Origin: Leptolyngbya sp. SIO1E4
GTDB taxonomy: Bacteria; Cyanobacteriota; Cyanobacteriia; Phormidesmidales; Phormidesmidaceae
Length of the DNA: 64,000 nucleotides
Direction: 5' to 3'
Assembly: GCA_010672825.2 (NCBI GenBank)
Contig: JAAHFU020000008.1
Location: 26,410 to 90,409, forward strand
Shown here: one piece after another, positions 35,576-45,294 of the stretch
Layout of the letters: each line of letters opens with the position of its first letter
Position numbering within the stretch: position 1 is the stretch's first letter
Position numbers and translations under genes: made by a program
Notes under the pieces: generated by a model
What the model was told of the DNA's origin: nothing
The model's database searches: none
What the model saw: the letters and a program-made list of their open reading frames with translations, nothing else

Positions 35576-38491
35576 TTATAACTCCTCCCCTTGAATTTTG
35601 AACTCTGAATTTTGAATTTCGAATTCTTTTAGCTTCTCCTGTGCCCATTGTCGTAATTGCTCATCGGGATCATTGGTAGCGCGATCTGATAAAAGACTAT
35701 GAGTTTGAGATAGGTTTGGATAGTAATATAAAATTCTCTTCAAAGCAATTAATCGCGGATTTGGCTGTGCAAAATTCCATCTCTTAAAAGGATCTTTATA
35801 AGCACTATCGAAGAGTAACTCCACGATTTCCACTTCATTTCTCCAATGATTTGATAGCTCTCTCAATGCAAGATATCGTACAGAAGAGTCCTGATTGTTC
35901 TGCGCATTATCTTTCAACCATTGAAAAGTTTCCAAGAAATCATGCCAAATCTTGACAAAGGCCCTTATTGCTCCACTTTTTACGTGTAAGTCTTCATCAT
36001 TGAGAATTCTATCCTTTATGATATCCAGGGTATCCCTCTCGTCCTTCCAACCTTCTGCTAAGGCCCAAATAGAAGTTTGTCTCATAAAGTTATATTCTGC
36101 GAAATAGATTTGAGATTTAATCCACGAGTAAGTGTCCAGATGATCTTTCCAACCATCCTTTAGGGCAGGAGGGACGAAAATGGAGAAGTGAGATTTCGAG
36201 TTTTTTGGATTAGCAACTTCAAATTTCAGCCAATTTAACACTTCAGGATCACCTCCCCAAATAAGTGCTAATATCTTCATGCTTTCCTTAGCAGCGAAAT
36301 CTCCATAAAATAGGCCGGATGAAGACTCCGACCCTATTTCTCTTTTCCAGGCATCTAGAAGTTGAACCTTGACTTCATTGGACTTCTTGATTTCAGAAAT
36401 CACAAAAAATTGAGAGGCTAGGAGTAGATGATTGATAGCTCTATGACTCAACCGACAATCACCGTAGATTAGATCTTCTTCTTGAAAAAGGGTCTTATCT
36501 GGATGGATTTCTATTAAATATCGGACTAGTGTTTCTGTAAATTTTGTGTCAATAAGTCCGCAGATTAAGCATAGAACCTCGTGCCAATTTTCGTCTTGCC
36601 AATGTTGACCAAACACCTCATCTCGTAATTGCTTAAAGGTTAAGGTGCGCTGTTTCTCGAAGCGGTGGACGATTTCAACGGCGCAGAAATATTCCAAAAA
36701 AGTGCGATGCATGAAACCATAGGTGTCGGCGCCGCGATAGCAGAGGATGAAATTGCGTTCTCGAAGCTGCTGAATCAGACGGTTTGCCTTTTCACGAGGT
36801 TCACTGAAGCCTTGATCTCGAAGGTAATGAGTCAGAATGCGAATGAGATTTTCGGCGCTGATGAGATTACCTTTGAGTCCTTCTTCACCCGCCTGCATTT
36901 CGTAAGCAATCAGGCGCAGCATCTCCTGTTTCTCACGTCGCCCGATCGCATCCAACGGCAAATCCAATCGCTTGTGATCCACATCCCAGTGATACAGCAG
37001 TACCCGTGAAGCCTGGTCGTAAAGATCGGCTCTGTCGCGTGGTAACTCCTGACGGCGATTCAGGATAGCCATCATCGTTAGCAGTAAGGGATTGTCTGCC
37101 AGATTTTGGATGGCTTTGGAATTGGTGATGGCATCTTTTAATCGCTGTTTTAGGCGCACCTTATCGGGATCGCTACCCATGGCCAGGTCATACCAGCGAT
37201 CGATAAATTCATGGATTTCGGCTTCGTCCAAGGGTTGAATCGTGAATTGGCGGAAGCCCGCATGTTGGAAACGCTCCGGGTTGTAGCCAATGATGCGTGA
37301 GGTGACTAAGACCCTGGCTTGGGGGTATTGCTGGGCAAAGCGGATGATGTCGTCAATGACGGCGGATTGAGTGGCGCGATCAAATACCTCATCCAACCCA
37401 TCAAACATAACCAAAGTGGGATTTTCTAAGAGATGCCGATGGAGTTGCTGCTGATCGAACTGCCAATCGGCTCCGCGCCCGGAATGGAGGAATTCTAGGA
37501 AGTTAGTTGATTGGGCCAGTGCATATTCTCGGAGTTCAACCAGTAGGGGAAGCGTCTCCGTCTTGCCCTCGACCCAATCCAGTGCCAAATATTGCAGCAG
37601 TGTGGATTTGCCAGCACCGGGATCTCCCAAAATGATTGCTTGTTGGGAATCTCTAATAGCATCTAAAACCTTGCGAGCAGGCTGCTGAAAATACTCGTGG
37701 CGATAATGCTCCAGCGCTTTGGGGGATAGATCTTCGTCCAGTTGGCCCTCTGCCTGCAGTTGACGCTTTAGATCCAACGGCAGTTCATATCGCATAGGGG
37801 GCAATGCTTCCCGCACTGTTTGCTCAATGAACATGTTCCAAAGTTTGACAGCATCAGTTCGATCGGTGCTGTCAAGGGTGTACAGCTTTAGATAGCCGTA
37901 GCTAGCCTGTAAGCTCTCCCGATACGTAGCGATATCAAACCCAGGTGAAATTTGAGCGGTGTTGTGGGCGATCGCCTCCAGCAAATCCGTTTCTAATAAA
38001 GCGCTTAACGCTGGATCGGCCTTGATGATGCCTTTCACCTGCACCACATATTCTTTTGCAACCCCGCGCCAATCGAACTCCTCCGTCGGAAACTGCCAGC
38101 CAGTTTCTGGATACCGCTCTACCCAAATCTGCTCCAGCTGGGCAAAGTCGATGCGCTTGCACCCCGTCTCAAACGCTTTCCCGAGGATCGAGCAAACGGT
38201 CTTGTCTCGCACAAACCGCTTGAGCACAGGCTTGTAGTGGTGCTCAATGCTAGTGTCCGGCACGTCATTGAACTGAAGTTCTTTGACAAACCGCTGGATA
38301 AAAAAGCCGATCGCCTCGGCCATGGGAGCCTTCAGCGCTGGTGCTTGCAGTCGCGCCACCCCACCGTCCAGGCAACCTCTAAAGAAGTCCTGAACATAGC
38401 TTTCCAAAACGGGTTTGCTCAGGTTCAATATCTGCTCAAGCACCAGCTTCCCTAACTGAGCACCCGTTGCAGCTGCCAACCATTCCAACAT
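35576..38491 (-). CDS. NACHT-domain STAND NTPase, probable antiphage protein
   Basis: 971 aa from the ATG of MLEWLAAATGAQLGKLVLEQ; the reading frame extends 22 codons further but the family begins here. N-terminal helical domain (1-200), NACHT core (about 270-600) with Walker A LGDPGAGKSTLLQYLALDW (about 285-303), Walker B VMFDGLDEVFD (about 362-372), and sensor region RVLVTSRIIGYNPE. The C-terminal third is a HEAT-like repeat array (SSVRYLALRELSNHW, VKSGAIRAFVKIW, RQTSIWALAEGW). Bacterial NACHT proteins of this plan (bNACHT) defend against phages and resemble animal inflammasome NLRs. The last dozen residues (EFEIQNSEFKIQ) come from an AT-rich repeat. The start is not preceded by a strong Shine-Dalgarno. 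Confidence 0.88.
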   Translation of the reverse strand: MLEWLAAATGAQLGKLVLEQILNLSKPVLESYVQDFFRGCLDGGVARLQAPALKAPMAEAIGFFIQRFVKELQFNDVPDTSIEHHYKPVLKRFVRDKTVCSILGKAFETGCKRIDFAQLEQIWVERYPETGWQFPTEEFDWRGVAKEYVVQVKGIIKADPALSALLETDLLEAIAHNTAQISPGFDIATYRESLQASYGYLKLYTLDSTDRTDAVKLWNMFIEQTVREALPPMRYELPLDLKRQLQAEGQLDEDLSPKALEHYRHEYFQQPARKVLDAIRDSQQAIILGDPGAGKSTLLQYLALDWVEGKTETLPLLVELREYALAQSTNFLEFLHSGRGADWQFDQQQLHRHLLENPTLVMFDGLDEVFDRATQSAVIDDIIRFAQQYPQARVLVTSRIIGYNPERFQHAGFRQFTIQPLDEAEIHEFIDRWYDLAMGSDPDKVRLKQRLKDAITNSKAIQNLADNPLLLTMMAILNRRQELPRDRADLYDQASRVLLYHWDVDHKRLDLPLDAIGRREKQEMLRLIAYEMQAGEEGLKGNLISAENLIRILTHYLRDQGFSEPREKANRLIQQLRERNFILCYRGADTYGFMHRTFLEYFCAVEIVHRFEKQRTLTFKQLRDEVFGQHWQDENWHEVLCLICGLIDTKFTETLVRYLIEIHPDKTLFQEEDLIYGDCRLSHRAINHLLLASQFFVISEIKKSNEVKVQLLDAWKREIGSESSSGLFYGDFAAKESMKILALIWGGDPEVLNWLKFEVANPKNSKSHFSIFVPPALKDGWKDHLDTYSWIKSQIYFAEYNFMRQTSIWALAEGWKDERDTLDIIKDRILNDEDLHVKSGAIRAFVKIWHDFLETFQWLKDNAQNNQDSSVRYLALRELSNHWRNEVEIVELLFDSAYKDPFKRWNFAQPNPRLIALKRILYYYPNLSQTHSLLSDRATNDPDEQLRQWAQEKLKEFEIQNSEFKIQGEEL
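35583..35625 (-). repeat. Short AATTCAAAATTC tandem repeat encoding the NACHT tail
   Basis: On the minus strand the sequence runs AATTCGAAATTCAAAATTC, then AGAGTTCAAAATTCAAG, i.e. four imperfect copies of an AATTCAAA-like unit. Such TTGAATTT repeats are common in cyanobacterial spacers. Here it has been captured as the coding end of the NACHT gene. Confidence 0.6.
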
Positions 38492-38777
38492 GACACCAGC
38501 TTCAGATGTGACGAATATTGCCTCCAATATTGCATTCTCATTTGAGAGAGACCACAAATGACCACAAAAGAGGCATTATCCTTAATCTTGAGACCGACTT
38601 AGGAAATTTGGGAAAGGCAACCCAATATCGATACCCCAATCAATCGCTCCGATGGTGCTCAATCAACTCCCTGAATTGCAGATGTCGGATGAGCAATTCT
38701 TTCGGTCTTAGTCAAGAGTACGGCTCAGGAATTTTGAAATCCCAGACTGAAGAGCACCATAGCGAGAGTGAGATGCT

Positions 38778-39746
38778 ATGTTCCTTAGTCTTTTACTTTG
38801 GCCGATCGCACTTGTCCTGCTGCTGCTGAGCTTTACCCCTGGCAGATGGTACAAGCTGTGGCCCTTCGAAATTATTGGCGCAGGCTATCTCTGGTTTGCG
38901 GCATTTACTCTGATCCTGCTAGTGAGTTTGCTGCTGTTACGAGCGTTGCCCCATCGGCGCAAGCTGATCATCGTGCTGGCCCTCGCTCTGGGCCTCTACG
39001 CTAGCTTCATCGGTAGCTGGTATGTTCCCAGGTTACGAGATGCCCGGCCAGGGGGTGTGCCGTTGACGGTAATGACCTACAACGTCAACTATCAGCGATG
39101 GGATACCGAAGCCGTGACTGACCTGGTGAGGTCACATCCCGTCGATGTTTTTGGACTGGTTGAGCCCTTCAAGGAACAGGCTGCAGAGCTACGGGACAAT
39201 GTGCAAGACCTGTATCCCCACTACTACCGCGCCACCGGGGGTGGATTGAGCTTGTTTAGTCGCTACCCGATCGCCGAAGCCACCACCGAGAATTTGGGAA
39301 CTCGCTACCACAGCCTGTTTGCAATTGTAGATGTGGAAGGAAAGCCGGTTCGAGTTGTGGTTGCCCACCCCCTCGCGCCTGTAAATCTATATAACTTTGT
39401 CAACCGCAACGAGGCAATGGTTGCACTGGCAAAGTACGGGGCAGACCAGCAGATTACGACCGTGATTATGGGGGACTTCAACCTCACCTCCTGGTCCATT
39501 TATTTTCGCGACTTTATCCGCCATTCAGGCTTACGCAGCGTCAATCTCGGGCATGGCATCAATCCGACCTGGTTTTACAACGGGGTAAGGCGATCGCTGT
39601 ATCCCAGCGAGCAGCTGATGCAATTTCTGAAAATTCCCATCGATCACATATTTGTCAGCCAAAATGTCAGCGTTGATGCAGTGATCACGCCTTCTTCTGG
39701 CGTCTCTGACCATCGCCCCGTGATTTCCAAACTGCGAATGATGTAG
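38778..39746 (+). CDS. Membrane-anchored endonuclease/exonuclease/phosphatase (EEP) family protein
   Basis: 322 aa. Three N-terminal membrane segments (about 1-17, 30-52, 62-80), then an EEP catalytic domain with the family motifs VMTYNVNYQRWD (about 97-108), GLVEPF, VVVAHPLAP, VIMGDFNLTSWS (about 230-241) and SGVSDHRPVISKL (about 308-320). The domain cuts phosphodiesters in nucleic acids, phospholipids or inositol phosphates; with the anchor facing outwards an extracytoplasmic substrate is likely. Divergent from the NACHT gene. Confidence 0.85.
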   Translation: MFLSLLLWPIALVLLLLSFTPGRWYKLWPFEIIGAGYLWFAAFTLILLVSLLLLRALPHRRKLIIVLALALGLYASFIGSWYVPRLRDARPGGVPLTVMTYNVNYQRWDTEAVTDLVRSHPVDVFGLVEPFKEQAAELRDNVQDLYPHYYRATGGGLSLFSRYPIAEATTENLGTRYHSLFAIVDVEGKPVRVVVAHPLAPVNLYNFVNRNEAMVALAKYGADQQITTVIMGDFNLTSWSIYFRDFIRHSGLRSVNLGHGINPTWFYNGVRRSLYPSEQLMQFLKIPIDHIFVSQNVSVDAVITPSSGVSDHRPVISKLRMM

Positions 39747-39842
39747 GATGCCCCAATTTCACACCCGGCCCCATATTCTTGAGCGCTTCTAAGGCTGAGT
39801 GATTACTATAGGGGTGCATTCGTACTCCTGCTTACCCTGCAT

Positions 39843-41141
39843 ATGGTTTCTGTCCTGCATTTGTCCGATATTCACATGGGCAGTGGCTTTTGCCACGGGC
39901 ACATCAACCCCGATACCGGACTCAACACTCGTTTGGAGGATTTTGTCGCCACCCTAAGCCGCTGCATCGATCGCGCGATCGCAGAGCCTGCTGACCTTGT
40001 GCTGTTTGGGGGCGATGCCTTTCCCGATGCCACCCCTCCACCGCTGGTGCAACAGGCCTTTGCCGGACAGTTTCGTCGTCTGGCCGATGCCAAGATTCCC
40101 ACGGTGCTGCTGGTGGGCAACCACGATCAACATGCCCAAGGTCAGGGCGGGGCCAGTCTCTGCATCTATCGCACGCTGGGGGTTCCAGGGGTGTTGGTGG
40201 GCGATCGATTGCAGACCCATTGCATCGAAACCTGTGGTGGCCCAGTCCAAGTTGTGACTCTGCCGTGGCTGACTCCCTCAACGTTACTCACACGCCCAGA
40301 AATGGAAGGGCTATCAATGGCAGAGGTCAACCAGCATCTGTTAGAGCGGCTGCGGGTAGCTTTAGAAGGGGAAATTCGTCGGTTAGATCCTCAAGTGCCT
40401 GCCATTCTGCTAGGTCACCTGATGACGGATACCGCTCTGTACGGAGCAGAGCGGTTTCTGGCCGTGGGCAAAGGCTTTACGGTGCCCATGGCGATGCTGG
40501 CCCGCCCCTGTTTTGACTACGTAGCCCTGGGGCACGTTCACCGCCATCAAATTTTGTGTGAGTCGCCGCCTGTCGTCTACCCCGGCAGCATTGAACGGGT
40601 TGACTTCAGCGAGGCAGACGAAGAAAAAGGCTATGTCTGGGCCATTGTGGAGCAGGATCAGACCCAAATCGACTTTTGTCCGCTGCCGGTGCGATCATTT
40701 ATCACCGTTACCGTTGACCTCACTGCCTCAGACGCTCCCCAAGCCGACTTGCTGAAGGCCCTGAACAAACACCCCATTCAAGATGCGGTGGTGCGAGTCA
40801 TGTATAACCTGCGTCCCGATCAGGTGGACTGCCTGGATAACGCTGCCCTGTACGAGGCGTTGTCTCCGGCTCATACCTACACCATTCACCCTCAAATCGT
40901 GACCCAAAAGGCGCGATCGCGCCTCCCAGAACTGGCCCCTGGCAATCATTTAGATCCCATCGAAGCGCTACAAACTTACCTGACAAACCGCGAAGATCTT
41001 ACCGAGTTAGCCGCAGACATGGTTGCAGCTGCGCAGGCCCTCGTCACAGAAACCCCCTTTGAACAAACAGAGCAGCCAGAGCCCTCCCCGAGTTTGGACA
41101 CCGAGCAAAATGAGGCATCTCGACAGTTACGTTTGTTGTAA
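39843..41141 (+). CDS. SbcD-like metallophosphatase exonuclease
   Basis: 432 aa calcineurin-like phosphoesterase. The metal ligands are all present: LHLSDIHMGSG (residues 5-15), LFGGDAFPDATPP (about 54-66), LVGNHDQHA (about 90-98), LLGHLMTD, and ALGHVHRHQ (about 225-233). The C-terminal extension VYPGSIERVDFSEADEEKGYV is the SbcD/Mre11-type capping region. SbcD works with the SMC-like ATPase SbcC on DNA hairpins and double-strand ends; no sbcC is adjacent, so partner and exact role are open. Confidence 0.85.
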   Translation: MVSVLHLSDIHMGSGFCHGHINPDTGLNTRLEDFVATLSRCIDRAIAEPADLVLFGGDAFPDATPPPLVQQAFAGQFRRLADAKIPTVLLVGNHDQHAQGQGGASLCIYRTLGVPGVLVGDRLQTHCIETCGGPVQVVTLPWLTPSTLLTRPEMEGLSMAEVNQHLLERLRVALEGEIRRLDPQVPAILLGHLMTDTALYGAERFLAVGKGFTVPMAMLARPCFDYVALGHVHRHQILCESPPVVYPGSIERVDFSEADEEKGYVWAIVEQDQTQIDFCPLPVRSFITVTVDLTASDAPQADLLKALNKHPIQDAVVRVMYNLRPDQVDCLDNAALYEALSPAHTYTIHPQIVTQKARSRLPELAPGNHLDPIEALQTYLTNREDLTELAADMVAAAQALVTETPFEQTEQPEPSPSLDTEQNEASRQLRLL

Positions 41142-41180
41142 TTTGCACCGCCTCTAGTGCGCGTGATCTCATTTGCAATT

Positions 41181-42335
41181 TCAGCGGTTACTTTCGCCAC
41201 CGTATAAATGGGTTTCGAGCGACCCCATGGCTTTGAAAGCATCTTCCCCTGTACCTGCTGTAAAGACCAGATCGCGGTGCTCAGAGTAGTCTGCCCACTG
41301 GGCCGAGAACACTTGGTTCCCACCATCATGCCAATAGAGTTGACCAATGCCGTCTATATCCTGAACGACGAGCCCATATCCGTAGAAGCTGGTGCCCGCT
41401 TCAACTTCCCTCATGTGAGGAGTTTGCACGATCGCAAGCATGTCGTTTGAGATGACCTCACCTGCGAGCACAGCTTGACGGAATTGAATCATATCTTCAA
41501 CGGTTGAGACTAAACCCCCGTTACCGATGAGGTTCCAGTAGGGCTCGTCATGTCCCCAACTGGCTTGCGCAATTGTCTTGCCACGCTGGGTTCTTAATGA
41601 ACGGGTTTCATCGTAAACAGCGCTGTAGCCAGTGTTTTCTAAACCCAACTCAGCGATAACGTCTTCGAGCAGGTAGCTTTCATAGGATTTACCCGAACGG
41701 ACTTCGATGATTGCAGCAACGATGCCATACCCGGTATTTGAATATTGATAGGTCTCTCCTGGAGGCGACTCTAACGGCGATTCAAAAGCTCGGGCAAGAA
41801 ATTCGCGCTTATTGATTGGTTCAGGATCTGGGCCTACGGATTCCCTAAATCCCGCTGAATGTGTCAGCAGCTGATGGAGCGTAATCTCTGCCTTATCCGC
41901 CGGTACATTATCGAAAATATCGCTAAGGGTTTCATCAAAGCGAACATTCCCTTGCTGCACCAGCTTTGCAGCCATAACGCCAGTGACGGTTTTGGTTATG
42001 GAATTAATATCAACTAGCGTCAGTTCCGGAGGAACTGTATCTGCTGCTGGAGTTCCAAACTCCCAATATTGTGTAGGGCCGTCATGGTGAGAAATTGCAA
42101 TAATGACATTTAGATCCTGCGCCTCAATTTCTGCGAGTGCGACCGCTAGACGCCTGTTAAATGGCGCACTTGTTGGCAGCGGCTGCAGTTGTGGCTGACA
42201 CCCGGCACTCACCAAAATCGTTATTACTGCGGTTAAAAATGCAGGGAAAGGTGGCAAACCCATGGGTTTTGAGAACGGCTTGCTGAGATTTGATTGCCTT
42301 CTTCCCGCGTTGCCAAGCACAGTCACTTTGTTCAT
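41181..42335 (-). CDS. Serine hydrolase of the beta-lactamase / D-Ala-D-Ala carboxypeptidase fold
   Basis: 384 aa. The ATG at 42335 follows a GTG; a later ATG (42263) starts directly before the hydrophobic signal MGLPPFPAFLTAVITILVSAGC, which ends in a lipobox-like LVSAGC. The class C signature is complete: SITK (nucleophile Ser, Lys) in VDINSITKTVTGVMAAK, YSNTGYG (Tyr) and the third motif HDGGNQ. Closest type is a class C-like penicillin-binding protein or esterase in the periplasm. A hairpin lies just upstream of the start. Confidence 0.82.
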   Translation of the reverse strand: MNKVTVLGNAGRRQSNLSKPFSKPMGLPPFPAFLTAVITILVSAGCQPQLQPLPTSAPFNRRLAVALAEIEAQDLNVIIAISHHDGPTQYWEFGTPAADTVPPELTLVDINSITKTVTGVMAAKLVQQGNVRFDETLSDIFDNVPADKAEITLHQLLTHSAGFRESVGPDPEPINKREFLARAFESPLESPPGETYQYSNTGYGIVAAIIEVRSGKSYESYLLEDVIAELGLENTGYSAVYDETRSLRTQRGKTIAQASWGHDEPYWNLIGNGGLVSTVEDMIQFRQAVLAGEVISNDMLAIVQTPHMREVEAGTSFYGYGLVVQDIDGIGQLYWHDGGNQVFSAQWADYSEHRDLVFTAGTGEDAFKAMGSLETHLYGGESNR

Positions 42336-42352
42336 CACCCCTTTCCGGGTTC

Positions 42353-42387
42353 AGCCTGTCTCCCAATGCTAATCGGGAGACAGGGCT
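42353..42387. repeat. Hairpin between Rieske and serine hydrolase genes
   Basis: CTGTCTCCC and GGGAGACAG pair with a 10-base loop and an extra AGC/GCT outside with one bulged base. It could end the Rieske transcript or fold in the leader of the serine hydrolase mRNA; no T-run follows on the minus strand. Confidence 0.5.
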
Positions 42388-42450
42388 AAATCATTCAACC
42401 TCAGTTAAAGGCACTTTGTTTAGACAACAGTTTAGACAGCACGCTGGGCT

Positions 42451-44244
42451 TCATTCATAAACGCGATCGCCTCGTTGCAATCGTGCCGCCATCTCATAGG
42501 TCTGCCCTTGGGAGCGCATCGTGGGTGAATGGGCCGCCAGATATCGGGTTGTGGCCACCAGCACATAAATTCCAGCTTCCTGGTGTCGCAACGCTTCATA
42601 CTGTTGAAACGCTGCCGCCACATTCTGAATGGTATGAAAATCCCGATCCTCCCGCAGCAGGAGCTTGCCCAGCAAAGCCAGCAGACGATCTGGATCGCCC
42701 CCACTGTGGAGATACTTACCCACCAGTGACCCAGCAGCATTGACCTGCTGCTGCCGGTTCAATAATTCTGGCAGCTCTGCTAGCAGGGTCTCTGGGGTCT
42801 CAACTTGCTTGGCCGGATCGGGCAACCGGGCTGGGGGCACATTCAAGAAGCGATCCAGGTATACCCCCATGGCGGCATCAAAAACACCTCGCAGCAGTTC
42901 ACGGGAGGCTACTCGCTTTAATCCTTGATGAACAGCATTGGCGAAGGTAAACGTGTGATGGGCGGTATCCCAATCACGGAAGTCGTTGTTGGTTTGAAAC
43001 TGAGCAATGCGCCGAGCAGCCGCATAGGCAACCGTCCCGGCTAGCGCCTCGGCGGTGCAGCCCTGGCGGAGGGCCGCCAGCAGTGCGTTTGAGATCGCCT
43101 GGGGGTCATCGCCGAGCAGAATCGGTACCAGGCGATCGCGATCGAGTCCTTTTGGCTCAGATCCGGATGCTTCCGCAAGATGGGCACCCTCTGACTCAGG
43201 GGCGATCTCAGCTGGGCAAATCTCCGGCAGGTTGGCAAACGCTTGTTCCAAAATAGCGACCAAATCAACGGGATAGCGCCACGCATTCGACTCTTCCATT
43301 CGTTCCGCCATGGCATATCCCCGCACCAGGCTCGTGAGCACCTTTTCTGGCTGCTGCCACTGGGCAAGATCTAGAGCCTCCAGAGCCTTGTTGGTAAAGT
43401 CCAGGGCATGGCCGCCATCCAAGAAGCGATAATCTGTGACTGCGGCAAAGAGCATCTCTGCTATGTGCGTTGGCGTGACCCCCGCTTGAATCGCCGACGC
43501 CAGACACCGCTCTGCTCCCTGGGCATCTCGCACCTCAATGAATTGCCGGAACCATCCTTTCAGGGTTTCAAAATCGGCAGGGGTCTGGGGAAGCGGTTGA
43601 ACCGGAAAGCGCGGCGGCTGGCCCGCACAATCTCGGGCCACGGCAGAGAGCCCATGGTACAGCGCCCGAGGACGATCTTCGGGCTCTAGATAAGGCAGTA
43701 ACTGCATCAGGCAGGTGTGCATCGTCAGGCCAGCCCCCCAACCGTCTTGGCGATACTGCACCCCAAACGTCAGCCCTACTTGAAAGGGCTCAATGGCATC
43801 GACCCCCGCTGCCAGTTGGGCCATCACCGCCTTAGCAATCACCAGAGAAATGCCTTGCTCCAAGCCATCCAGGAGTCGTTGCTGCTGATAGGCTGGGGTG
43901 TTTTCTTGAGGCGTGAGATCAACCCAAACCGTACCCTCCCGAAGCTCAACCGGAAAAGCACGGCCATCATCGGCCCAGATATCAAAGGTGCCGCCACTAG
44001 TGAGGTCGAACCGGGCATGGTGCCAGTGGCAGGTCAAAATACAGTCTTTGACACTGCCTTTATGGAGAGGAAACCCCATGTGAGGGCAGCGGTTGTCTAG
44101 GGCATAAATCTGACCATTATGGTGGAACAGGGCAATTCCTCGACCTTCTGCATGAACCACCAAAACCCCTGCCGCCTCAACGTCGACCACTTGAGCAACG
44201 GGAACAACGTGTTTTTGCGTCCCTGACGAATAAGTTGCGACCAT
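42451..44244 (-). CDS. Rieske [2Fe-2S] domain protein with large unknown C-terminus
   Basis: 597 aa from the ATG at 44244, placed five bases after an AGGAGG; three earlier possible starts (TTG, two ATG) are worse spaced. The Rieske domain occupies residues 5-110 with both cluster motifs: CPHMGFPLHKG (Cys-x-His) and CHWHHARFDL (Cys-x-x-His). From residue 130 to the end is a long helical region (e.g. MHTCLMQLLPYLEPEDRPRALYHGLSAVARDCAG) that I do not recognise. It may be an oxygenase-type fusion or a redox scaffold. Divergent from an AraC regulator, which probably controls it. Confidence 0.8.
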   Translation of the reverse strand: MVATYSSGTQKHVVPVAQVVDVEAAGVLVVHAEGRGIALFHHNGQIYALDNRCPHMGFPLHKGSVKDCILTCHWHHARFDLTSGGTFDIWADDGRAFPVELREGTVWVDLTPQENTPAYQQQRLLDGLEQGISLVIAKAVMAQLAAGVDAIEPFQVGLTFGVQYRQDGWGAGLTMHTCLMQLLPYLEPEDRPRALYHGLSAVARDCAGQPPRFPVQPLPQTPADFETLKGWFRQFIEVRDAQGAERCLASAIQAGVTPTHIAEMLFAAVTDYRFLDGGHALDFTNKALEALDLAQWQQPEKVLTSLVRGYAMAERMEESNAWRYPVDLVAILEQAFANLPEICPAEIAPESEGAHLAEASGSEPKGLDRDRLVPILLGDDPQAISNALLAALRQGCTAEALAGTVAYAAARRIAQFQTNNDFRDWDTAHHTFTFANAVHQGLKRVASRELLRGVFDAAMGVYLDRFLNVPPARLPDPAKQVETPETLLAELPELLNRQQQVNAAGSLVGKYLHSGGDPDRLLALLGKLLLREDRDFHTIQNVAAAFQQYEALRHQEAGIYVLVATTRYLAAHSPTMRSQGQTYEMAARLQRGDRVYE

Positions 44245-44439
44245 CATTGCCTCCTGCATCAACTTTCTAAAGTATTTTCTTTATAAATCAGATTGGCAGG
44301 AACGAACTCACTTTGTAAAGTTTTTCCTTTATTTTCTCGCTTCAGATAACATTGACTGGCAACTCAACCTCCATTCGTATGCGCTAGGCGGTATTGTTAG
44401 CCCCATCAACGCTCGACCAAACAGGCAACGACTCTGGTC

Positions 44440-45270
44440 ATGAACCCACACACTGAATCAGCGCGATTATGGGAACCGGGTCTATCAGGCATCGAACTGT
44501 TTGAAGCGCAATTAGTCCACCACCGGTTCAAAAAACATTTCCATGAGGCTTACACAATCGGCCTGAATGAAGGGGGAAAAGGTTGTTGCCAGCATCATGG
44601 CGAAACCCACATCCACTATCCAGGCAGTTTCAATCTCATTAACCCGGGCGATATTCATACGGGGCAAGTAGCCTCCGCTGAAGGCTGGATTTTTCGAAAC
44701 CTCTACATTGGTCTGCCCCTGGTTGAACAAACCCTGACTGACTTAGAGTGGCCGGGAAGAGGCATTCCCTATTTCAAAGCTCCGGTTGTCTGGGAACCGT
44801 CTCTGCGACCTACTTTTTATCAACTGTTTCATGCCTTGAATACCGCCAACTCTCAGCTAACCCAGCAGTCGCTGCTGCTAGAATTGCTGTCGCGACTGTT
44901 TCTAGTCCACGGGGAACACCGTAGGGAGTTGCGATCGCCCACTTCAGAATCAAAAGCCGTTGCTAGCGTGCGCACCTACCTGGAAGCCCACTACACTGAC
45001 AACGTTTCCATTGATGACCTGGCGCAGCTAGTGAATCTGAGCCCCTATTACTTAATTCGGTGTTTTCGCCATCAGGTTGGCTGTCCGCCCCACCAGTATC
45101 AACGGCACTGGCAGCTATTGCAGGTCAAGCGGGCCTTGCGCACACCAGCCCCTCTCTCTGTGATTGCAGCGGAGCACGGGTTCTATGACCAGAGCCATCT
45201 GAATCGCCTGTTTAAGCAAACCTTCGGGGTGACACCCGGGCAGTATCAAAAAAGCCATTGCCTGGGTTGA
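44440..45270 (+). CDS. AraC-family transcriptional regulator
   Basis: 276 aa. An N-terminal cupin sensor domain (ELFEAQLVHHRFKKHFHEAYTIGLNEGGKG, FNLINPGDIHTGQ) is followed by the two-helix-turn-helix AraC domain (about 175-270): YLEAHYTDNVSIDDLAQLVNLSPYYLIRCFRHQVGCPPHQYQRHW and VIAAEHGFYDQSHLNRLFKQTFGVTPGQYQ. It sits between a divergent Rieske gene and a downstream BenE transporter, so it likely regulates one or both. Ligand unknown. Confidence 0.9.
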   Translation: MNPHTESARLWEPGLSGIELFEAQLVHHRFKKHFHEAYTIGLNEGGKGCCQHHGETHIHYPGSFNLINPGDIHTGQVASAEGWIFRNLYIGLPLVEQTLTDLEWPGRGIPYFKAPVVWEPSLRPTFYQLFHALNTANSQLTQQSLLLELLSRLFLVHGEHRRELRSPTSESKAVASVRTYLEAHYTDNVSIDDLAQLVNLSPYYLIRCFRHQVGCPPHQYQRHWQLLQVKRALRTPAPLSVIAAEHGFYDQSHLNRLFKQTFGVTPGQYQKSHCLG

Positions 45271-45294
45271 TTGTGGAGATTTTTCACTTGCTAT

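Noticed and set aside
39843..41141. SbcCD complex claim
   Set aside because: Only the SbcD-like half is present; no SMC-like SbcC gene within the window, so the complex is not claimed.
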